Assembly (NCBI GenBank): GCA_039028975.1
Contig: JBCCHB010000061.1
Location: 25,988-89,987 of the forward strand
Source: JAHBNG01 sp039028975
GTDB taxonomy: Bacteria; Chloroflexota; Anaerolineae; Caldilineales; Caldilineaceae
Direction: 5' to 3'
DNA: 64,000 nucleotides
Shown: positions 52,915-59,138 of the stretch, in pieces
How positions within the stretch are numbered: position 1 is the first letter of the stretch
Layout of the letters: each line of letters opens with the position of its first letter
Translations under genes and position numbers: made by a program
The notes under the pieces: model-generated
Told to the model about the DNA's origin: nothing
The model's database searches: none
The model's input: the letters and a program-made list of their open reading frames with translations, nothing else

Positions 52915-53787
52915 TTAGGATGCCGCAACAGTACCCTGCAAAGCACTGCTCTTTAATACACTTCTATGTAAAAGGCGGGTCCACATAGCCAAAATCAATC
53001 CTGATATCATGACATAGCCCAGGACCATTCCCCACATTTGTGGATAGCTCAACGTCACATTGAGGCTTCGGCCAATGGCCAATCCGACGGTCGTAAACCA
53101 TTCTCTGACGCTAGATACTAAGTAGGCTAGGTTCTGAACCTGATCACCAAGCCATATTCCTTGATTCGTAACCATATAAGAGCCAACAAGGAAGAGCGCA
53201 ACAGCAACAACAACCCAGACAGTTGCCACAGTTATGCCTACGCTTGCGGCCAACCATAGCTTGCGTCGTCGCAGTTCCAATGTCAAACTTGCGTTCACTC
53301 TTTCGACAAAGCCCATTGCAGGCATGGCCGATGGTTGGTTGGATAAATGGTTATCAAATGATTGCCAGCGCTGCCATTCATTTGCCAAAATGGGATCCTC
53401 TTCCATTGCTCCATGGAAGCGCACTTCTTCTTCCTTGCTCAATTGGCCATCTAGAGCGAGAGACATCCATAAAAAGAATTCGTCTGCCGCGGGGATCTCA
53501 TCATCTAGACGCAGATTCAACTTGGTTAGAAAATCTGCTGGTGGCTCAACCAAAGGTTCTTGTTGCAAATCGCCATCAAACACTTGCCAGCGCTGCCATT
53601 CAGCCGCCAAAGACGGATCCTGCTCCATATAGCGATGGAAACGCTCACTCTCTTCTTGGCTTAACATATCGTCTAACGCCATGGACATGAGCAAGAAAAA
53701 ATCGTCGGAGGCTGGGTAATCCCCCTCTGGGTTAGAAGATTGATTGGAAGATTGGTGCAGTTCATCCTGCGGAAGTTCAAATGCCAT
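52915..53787 (-). CDS. Anti-sigma factor-like membrane protein with duplicated N-terminal domain
   Basis: 290 residues. Two similar units of about 75 residues (D-x-F-F-L-x-M-S-[ML]-A-L-D-x-x-L-S-x-E-E-x-x-R-F-H and later A-x-E-W-Q-R-W-Q) resemble the putative zinc-finger anti-sigma domain, but the cysteine/histidine ligands are missing (only the histidine of R-F-H remains). Two membrane segments follow (about 175-200 and 250-270). It lies between an ECF sigma factor gene and an envelope protein. It is likely the membrane-bound antagonist of the sigma factor; non-metal ZAS-like anti-sigma domains are known. Confidence 0.8.
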   Translation of the reverse strand: MAFELPQDELHQSSNQSSNPEGDYPASDDFFLLMSMALDDMLSQEESERFHRYMEQDPSLAAEWQRWQVFDGDLQQEPLVEPPADFLTKLNLRLDDEIPAADEFFLWMSLALDGQLSKEEEVRFHGAMEEDPILANEWQRWQSFDNHLSNQPSAMPAMGFVERVNASLTLELRRRKLWLAASVGITVATVWVVVAVALFLVGSYMVTNQGIWLGDQVQNLAYLVSSVREWFTTVGLAIGRSLNVTLSYPQMWGMVLGYVMISGLILAMWTRLLHRSVLKSSALQGTVAAS

Positions 53788-53868
53788 TGTTAGACTCTCG
53801 TAGGTTGTAAAAGCATTGACTCAATCTACATGGTACCATAGTGGTTGATACTGTAATCGACATGAATT

Positions 53869-54558
53869 CTACGTTGCAACAAACCCTAGCCCCAAGTTTG
53901 GGTTAAGTTTGGTATCGAACCGGTCGAAAAATGCTACCTGCCGAGACGATTCTTTTTCTGCTATTACAGTCTCATGCTGACTTCGAATAGACGGCTCTAT
54001 CACTTCCTCTTCAGCCTTCTTATAGATGTCGGCCATCTTCTGGCGAGCTCGAAAGAGACGACTCTTTACAGCTGAAACGCTAATGTCCATGGTTTGAGCA
54101 ATTTCATCATAACTTAGCTCTTCCCAATAACGCAGCACAAGAGGCGTGCGATAATCTGGATCTAATTCCATGAGAAGGGTTTGAAGCTCACGGGCATGTT
54201 CGCGACGCATAGCCGTTGGCTCTGGCCTGGGTTCATCGTCCTCCAGATTTTGAAGAACTGGATTGTCATCAATAGAGACAAAGGTGGCTCGCCGTTTACG
54301 CAACCGATCAATGGAGTGATTATTGGCAATTGATAGAATCCACGTACTAAACTTATGATCTGGATTGTACTGTTCCAAGCGTGAATAAGCGCGTAGAAAG
54401 GTCTCTTGGGCCGCGTCCTCAGCTTCTTGGACGTTGCCCAACATTCTATAGGTCAAATTAAATACCGGTCTTTGGTATGCTTCAACTAACTTGCTAAAGG
54501 CATCTCGATCACCTTTGCTAGCCTGTTGTACCCAAATCTGTTCCTGTTGGTTCATCAT
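53869..54558 (-). CDS. ECF-type RNA polymerase sigma factor
   Basis: 229 residues. Region 2 has F-S-K-L-V-E-A-Y, Y-R-M-L-G-N-V-Q-E-A-E-D-A-A-Q-E-T-F-L-R-A and K-F-S-T-W-I-L-S-I-A-x-N. Region 4 has L-x-Y-D-E-I-A-Q-T-M-D-I-S-V-S-A-V-K-S-R-L-F-R-A-R. A 45-residue C-terminal extension past region 4 is unusual for RpoE-like factors. ATG at 54558 (or 54555) is preferred over the TTG at 54579. An ECF-style promoter lies at 54608-54632, so it may control itself. Confidence 0.95.
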   Translation of the reverse strand: MMNQQEQIWVQQASKGDRDAFSKLVEAYQRPVFNLTYRMLGNVQEAEDAAQETFLRAYSRLEQYNPDHKFSTWILSIANNHSIDRLRKRRATFVSIDDNPVLQNLEDDEPRPEPTAMRREHARELQTLLMELDPDYRTPLVLRYWEELSYDEIAQTMDISVSAVKSRLFRARQKMADIYKKAEEEVIEPSIRSQHETVIAEKESSRQVAFFDRFDTKLNPNLGLGFVAT

Positions 54559-54607
54559 TTGTTTCTCGTTGGTTGGCAAAGAGACAAAATCACGTTACTT
54601 CTACCAA

Positions 54608-54632
54608 TACGCAGATGATTGGATAAAGTTTC
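54608..54632 (-). promoter_or_regulatory. Candidate ECF autoregulatory promoter
   Basis: On the minus strand GAAAC (54632-54628), 16 bp, CGTA (54611-54608): the GAAC/16-17/CGT pattern typical of ECF promoters. The start codon is 50 bp downstream. The divergent gap 54559-54907 also has TATAAT at 54671-54676 on the plus strand, a possible chelatase promoter. Confidence 0.42.
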
Positions 54633-54907
54633 AACCAAATGCGTTTTTGTTGTAAATGTGATTCTCTCTGTATAATTATTCCTTTGTATGCTGCACTCAT
54701 TTATAAATAATTGGACTCATTGTTTGTCAGCATCGGCATTTTGTCCTAAGCGCAGTTCTGTAGCAAGAAGTCTATCCACTGTAAGCAAAGTGCCGCAAAT
54801 ATAAACCGGCGTAGTTGTTACGCTCTACTATAGCTTATCAGACTGTATGCCGTGTGCCATTTGGCCGACATTTAGCTGACGAGCAAGTTTTGGTAAGGAC
54901 CCTCTCT

Positions 54908-55906
54908 ATGCGATCAATCTATCCCTTCACAGCCATTGTCGGCCAGGAGCGCATGAAACGGGCGCTCATTCTCAATGCAATTCACCCTCTCATCGGCGGT
55001 GTGTTGATTCGCGGTGAACGCGGTACAGCCAAATCGACTGCCGCCCGTGCTCTTGCTGCACTTTTACCTGGTGATACACCTTTTGTAGATCTACCCGTTA
55101 GCGCAACTGAAGATCGAGTCGTTGGTACCTTGGATATTGAAAAAGCTATCCAAAAGGGAGAACGTCACTTTGAACCAGGTATTCTTTACGCGGCGAACGG
55201 CGGCGTACTGTATGTAGATGAAGTGAATCTGCTCGATGATCACGTGGTCGATCTATTGCTTGATAGTGCCGCCATGGGGGTTAACATTGTAGAACGCGAA
55301 GGGATCAGCTACCAACATGAGGCTCGCTTTGTTCTGGTTGGATCAATGAATCCAGAAGAGGGTGATCTGCGCCCTCAACTTCTAGATCGGTTTGCTCATG
55401 CTGTAGACGTGGTGGGCATTGAGGACTCCAAACAGCGGGTCCAAATTTTGAGCAATCGAATCAGCTTTGAGCAAGACGCCGAGAGTTTCCTGGCTGCTAA
55501 CCAAGAGAACGAAAGTGGACTAAGTGAACGTATTATTCAGGCACGCGAGTTATATGACAAAGTCACTTATACCAATAGCGATCTCTATACCATTGCGACG
55601 TTGACCGCTAGCTTCAAAGTGGACGGTCATCGTGCCGATCTGGTCATCTTGCGTACGGCTCGCGCCCATGCTGCACTGGAAGGTCGCACCGAAATTACGG
55701 ATCGTGACATTCTGCTCTCGGCCGAATTGGCCCTACCTCACCGTATGAAGAAGCAGCCCTTCCAAGAGACTGTCCTAAATCCAGAACAGCTTCAATCCAA
55801 TATGCGTCAGGCCCGAGCCGAGGCCGAAGAAGCCGCTGATGGTGAAGAGCAGCAAGAGTCCATGGAAATGGACGGAAGCGCGTCATCAGACGAAAAAAAA
55901 GCATAG
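54908..55906 (+). CDS. chlI: AAA+ chelatase subunit (ChlI/BchI-like), zero-frame product
   Basis: 332 residues of the AAA+ metal-chelatase motor. F-T-A-I-V-G-Q-E opens it, Walker A is G-E-R-G-T-A-K-S-T (36-44), Walker B L-Y-V-D-E-V-N-L-L, the sensor region G-S-M-N-P-E-E-G and the arginine finger R-P-Q-L-L-D-R-F. The last 25 residues are an E/A/D-rich tail where the zero-frame stop TAG is reached. A slippery A run three nt before the stop would let ribosomes continue into the VWA frame at 55957. Length matches ChlI or cobaltochelatase small subunits. ATG 54908, preceded by GGTAAGGAC, is chosen over the longer frame from 54815. Confidence 0.93.
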   Translation: MRSIYPFTAIVGQERMKRALILNAIHPLIGGVLIRGERGTAKSTAARALAALLPGDTPFVDLPVSATEDRVVGTLDIEKAIQKGERHFEPGILYAANGGVLYVDEVNLLDDHVVDLLLDSAAMGVNIVEREGISYQHEARFVLVGSMNPEEGDLRPQLLDRFAHAVDVVGIEDSKQRVQILSNRISFEQDAESFLAANQENESGLSERIIQARELYDKVTYTNSDLYTIATLTASFKVDGHRADLVILRTARAHAALEGRTEITDRDILLSAELALPHRMKKQPFQETVLNPEQLQSNMRQARAEAEEAADGEEQQESMEMDGSASSDEKKA

Positions 55907-55998
55907 AGGGCGATGAGTCGGATCTGGCAGATGCCGGAGAAGGTGGTGAGGGAGGCATGGTTGAACCAGATGCCTCTCCTCAACAAAGCTCATCGCCC
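55894..55998 (+). promoter_or_regulatory. -1 programmed frameshift signal: slippery site and downstream stem
   Basis: The zero frame reads GAA AAA AAA GCA TAG; A_AAA_AAA (55894-55900) is a perfect slippery heptamer. After a 7-nt spacer, GGGCGATGAG (55908-55917) pairs exactly with CTCATCGCCC (55989-55998), with a further hairpin inside (GAGGCAT 55952-55958 with ATGCCTC 55970-55976). A -1 slip continues S-I-E-G-D-E-S-D-L-A-D-A-G-E-G-G into the VWA domain. Frameshifting in chlD-type genes to make small and medium chelatase subunits from one gene is known from other bacteria. Confidence 0.72.
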
Positions 55999-56868
55999 GG
56001 GGATAACAAAGGTGCTCGCAAGCCCGTTGACGTTGGTGATGTCTTCGAGGCAAAAAAATTAGATACACCCCTTGACAAGATGACCCGTGAACGGGCTGGA
56101 AAGCGTTCCTATTCTCGTACAGATCGCAAGCGAGGCCGCTACATCAAAGCCCGGCCCGCCGGGGATCGACCCGAAGACATTGCCTTTGATGCAACGTTGC
56201 GCGCGGCGGCTCCTTTCCAGCGGCAGCGTGAAGAGGAAGGGCTTAGTGAACTAGCTCTAAAGTTACGCAAAGGCGATTTACAGCGCAAGGTTCGGGTACG
56301 CCGAACAGGCAACCTGATTCTTTTTGTGGTCGATGCCAGTTGGTCTATGGCCGCTAGTGAGCGAATGGAAGCTACTAAGGGTGCCATCTTTAGCCTTCTC
56401 ATTGATGCCTATCAGCGGCGCGATCAGGTGGGGCTGGTTGTCTTCCAGCGAGATAAGGCTCGCTTGGTTTTGCCACCCACAAGTAGCGTTGAATTGGCTC
56501 AAAAGGCTCTACAAGATTTGCCGGTTGGTGGGAAGACCCCTCTAAGTGGGGGACTCTACCTCTCTTGGCAAGTGATTGAAAATGCCATCCGTCGTGATTC
56601 CGAGTTGCGCCCGCTTATGATCCTGCTTACCGATGGTGCCGGCAACGTTAGCATGACAGGGATGCCCGCCCAAGAAGAGGCCATGAAGATTGCCGACATG
56701 TTTAACCAAGCAGAACTGCGTTCCATTGTCATCAACATGGAACATGCTGCTTTTGACCGTGGGCTGGCCCAAAAACTCGCTGACTGTCTCGGCGGCGTCT
56801 GCCACAATCTGCCTGATTTACGTGCAGATACATTAGTTTCGACCGTAAAACAGGAGATAGGTGGATAA
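55957..56868 (+). CDS. chlD: VWA (ChlD-like) chelatase portion, reached by -1 frameshift
   Basis: 303 residues from the first ATG in this frame; the frame is open further upstream to the A run. A disordered acidic/basic linker (about 1-65) leads to a conserved helical stretch (A-F-D-A-T-L-R-A-A-A-P-F-Q-R) and a von Willebrand A domain. Its MIDAS motif is intact (D-A-S-W-S, T of G-G-K-T-P-L-S, D of L-L-T-D-G-A-G). With the AAA+ part it would make a 653-residue ChlD-like fusion, the usual size of ChlD/BchD. Internal initiation at 55957 is the alternative: GGTGGTGAGGGAGG lies just upstream. Magnesium chelatase is unlikely without other chlorophyll genes; cobalt insertion for B12 is the better guess. 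Confidence 0.88.
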   Translation: MVEPDASPQQSSSPGDNKGARKPVDVGDVFEAKKLDTPLDKMTRERAGKRSYSRTDRKRGRYIKARPAGDRPEDIAFDATLRAAAPFQRQREEEGLSELALKLRKGDLQRKVRVRRTGNLILFVVDASWSMAASERMEATKGAIFSLLIDAYQRRDQVGLVVFQRDKARLVLPPTSSVELAQKALQDLPVGGKTPLSGGLYLSWQVIENAIRRDSELRPLMILLTDGAGNVSMTGMPAQEEAMKIADMFNQAELRSIVINMEHAAFDRGLAQKLADCLGGVCHNLPDLRADTLVSTVKQEIGG

Positions 56869-56874
56869 TATATT

Positions 56875-58128
56875 ATGATGGCTTCACCTGCACAGATACC
56901 CACACAGATACCTGGACAAATACCCGGACAGCCCCCTAATCAACCACCTAACCAACCACCACCTGTGAAAGGTAGCTGGGAAGATCTCCTTGGTCAGGCG
57001 ATCCAACTCGACCAAAACCGTAATGTTGAGGCAATTCCTATCTATGAAAAGTTGATCAGCCGCATCCATAAGCTGCCCGAAGCAAAGCGAATGGCCCACG
57101 GAAAGCGGCTTCAGCGTATTGGTGAAGAGGTTGCCGTCCGCGCCTACCAGATGTATGCTAGCCTGGAACAGTATGAAAAATCCTTAGAGATGTTGGACAT
57201 CTTAGGGGACATTTTGGATGAAGAGGACCTTGTCGTCGGCGCGCTGCAGGGAAAAATCAACGTCATGATTATGGCTAACCGATACGATGATGCGTTGGCC
57301 CTAAACAACTCTGCACCACAGCCGCCAAACGTGGGGCGTTTCCATCAACTAATTCGGGAATTCTACATTTATATTGAGGCAGAGCGTCTCGACCAAGCTC
57401 GGGATGTCTTGAAGCGCTACCAGGCCAAGCTTGGCAGTAGCGGGGCAGAAGCAGCACTGCTTAGCGCTGTTTCGGAGGGTGAGCCAAATCAAGAGCGTGC
57501 CACTTTGGCCAGGATGAAGTCAGTTTTATCTATTGAAGAAGAACGGTGGGATGAGGCCATTGCATTTCATGTAGAAGCTGGAAAGCTAAGCGATGAGGAG
57601 AATGACTATCATAACCTCTATTCAACGTTAATCCATCGTGGCCAGATGGAGCGCTCTTTGCCCCTGATTGAGAATGAGTCTTCGTCAATACGCCAGCGTT
57701 TTTGGCGTGGTTTAGCATATTCCTACATGGGGAAGAAAGAGGAAGCTGCAATCAGTTGGCAGAGTGCAATCGGCGATGAGGAAATTCAAGAGGAATCTGG
57801 GGTTCACTTGGAATGGGTCTTGAGCCATTACTACCTGGGCGACAAAGAACGCATTGGCTTAGAGGCTTTTCTCCGTATGTTGCGGGAGGTGGAAAATCCT
57901 TCCTGGCAGCTCTTCTTCTTCACGGCATTGGGCTGGGCCATGCATAAAAACAGTCGGAACGCGCTTCACAATATGGATTTTGCTGTGGATCGTATCCGCC
58001 GGGACATTCAAAGTAGCACCCTGCCGTGGACCATGTGGCGCTATATTGAAGATCTCGTTCCTCAAGAAGATCAGGCTCAATACCTGCCTTATCTTGATGA
58101 AGCCAAGATTGCCAGTAGACGAATTTAG
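56875..58128 (+). CDS. Helical-repeat (TPR-like) protein, unknown function
   Basis: 417 residues. An N-terminal proline/glutamine-rich stretch with I-P-x-Q and Q-P-P-N repeats (about 5-30) precedes long helical repeats resembling TPR or SEL1 pairs, e.g. A-I-P-I-Y-E-K-L-I, S-L-E-M-L-D-I-L-G, Q-A-R-D-V-L-K-R-Y and G-L-A-Y-S-Y-M-G-K-K-E-E-A-A. I do not recognise a defined family. It begins 7 bp after the chelatase stop and is 3 bp from the next gene, so it is the middle gene of a three-gene operon. A scaffold or accessory role for the chelatase is inference only. Confidence 0.82.
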   Translation: MMASPAQIPTQIPGQIPGQPPNQPPNQPPPVKGSWEDLLGQAIQLDQNRNVEAIPIYEKLISRIHKLPEAKRMAHGKRLQRIGEEVAVRAYQMYASLEQYEKSLEMLDILGDILDEEDLVVGALQGKINVMIMANRYDDALALNNSAPQPPNVGRFHQLIREFYIYIEAERLDQARDVLKRYQAKLGSSGAEAALLSAVSEGEPNQERATLARMKSVLSIEEERWDEAIAFHVEAGKLSDEENDYHNLYSTLIHRGQMERSLPLIENESSSIRQRFWRGLAYSYMGKKEEAAISWQSAIGDEEIQEESGVHLEWVLSHYYLGDKERIGLEAFLRMLREVENPSWQLFFFTALGWAMHKNSRNALHNMDFAVDRIRRDIQSSTLPWTMWRYIEDLVPQEDQAQYLPYLDEAKIASRRI

Positions 58129-58131
58129 TTT

Positions 58132-58926
58132 ATGCTACATCTATCTGACCCTACGCTAGGCGAATTGACTACCTTTGCCCGCACCTTAGCAGACCAGAGC
58201 GCTGAGGTGATTCGCCACTACTTTCATACCGGCTATGATGTAGAGTGGAAGGAAGACGCGACCCCTGTTACCGTTGCTGATCGCAAGGCCGAAGAGGTTA
58301 TGCGTGAAGAGATTATGCGGATTTATCCCCAGCACGGTATTCTGGGAGAAGAGCATGGACACCACCAATCTGATGCTGACTATCAATGGGTTCTAGATCC
58401 AATCGATGGAACCAAGAGCTTTGTAGCTGGAACCTACCTCTTTGGCACCCTCATTGCCTTGGTCTACCAAGGGAAACCGATTCTGGGTGTGATAAACAAT
58501 CCGTTGTTGAATCACTTTCTGTTGGGAGTTGGAGGGGGCTGTTGGCTGAATGATCGGCCTGTTCGGGTGAGTAGCTGTACGCAAGTAGACGAGTCCCTAT
58601 TGGTCACCACATCTCACCGGACGCCTGCCGAGCATCGAGATGGCGTTGCTTATGAGACATTAGTCAGCCAAGTCAAGCGTTACCGGACTTGGGGGGATTG
58701 TCATGGTTATCACTTGGTCGCAACCGGTGGGGCAGAGATCATGACCGACCCCATACTCAATTATTGGGACTTAATGGCACTGATTCCCATTGTGGAAGGG
58801 GCCGGTGGCATAATCACGGACTGGTATGGAAATGATGTGCTGCTCCACAAAGGAGAAGCGGGTGCAATTGCTACCAATGGCCATATCCACGACGCTGTTG
58901 TGAAAATTCTCAATCCTAAGGATTGA
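58132..58926 (+). CDS. hisN: Inositol-monophosphatase-fold phosphatase, HisN-like
   Basis: 264 residues. The metal motifs are intact: G-E-E-H-G, W-V-L-D-P-I-D-G-T-K-S-F and W-D-L-M-A-L-I-P-I-V-E-G-A-G-G. The stretch G-D-C-H-G-Y-H-L-V-A-T-G-G-A-E-I-M-T-D-P is characteristic of the histidinol-phosphate phosphatase (HisN) branch, although inositol-1-phosphatase or CysQ activity cannot be excluded. It removes phosphate from histidinol phosphate in histidine synthesis if the assignment holds. It starts 3 bp after the previous stop. Confidence 0.87.
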   Translation: MLHLSDPTLGELTTFARTLADQSAEVIRHYFHTGYDVEWKEDATPVTVADRKAEEVMREEIMRIYPQHGILGEEHGHHQSDADYQWVLDPIDGTKSFVAGTYLFGTLIALVYQGKPILGVINNPLLNHFLLGVGGGCWLNDRPVRVSSCTQVDESLLVTTSHRTPAEHRDGVAYETLVSQVKRYRTWGDCHGYHLVATGGAEIMTDPILNYWDLMALIPIVEGAGGIITDWYGNDVLLHKGEAGAIATNGHIHDAVVKILNPKD

Positions 58927-58992
58927 GAATTCAATAAAATCCAAAAGATGGATGCCCGAAGGCTGTAATCGGGCATGACAACTCTGCTCCTC

Positions 58993-59027
58993 TATACTCA
59001 GCTCCGTTTGAAAACGACCGCAGTATA
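58993..59027. repeat. Family B element, minimal copy (35 bp)
   Basis: TATACTCAGCTCCGTTTG is joined to AAAACGACCGCAGTATA, i.e. the two ends of the family B element with the interior lost. It lies 112 bp upstream of the SLC13 permease gene. Confidence 0.7.
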
Positions 59028-59138
59028 GACAACGGCCGTTTTGCAAACGGCTGCTTCTGATTTCCTACCCAAGAGACTGAACGAAGCTTCTCCAACACAA
59101 TTGTGTATAACTTAATCCTTGGAACATAATTTCTTGGC

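Noticed and set aside
54815..54907. Upstream extension of the AAA+ chelatase frame
   Set aside because: The residues do not resemble the family and the ATG at 54908 has a better ribosome binding site and the conserved N-terminus.
54908..56868. Magnesium chelatase for chlorophyll synthesis
   Set aside because: No other chlorophyll gene is present in the window; the domain plan equally suits cobalt insertion, so chlorophyll synthesis is not claimed.
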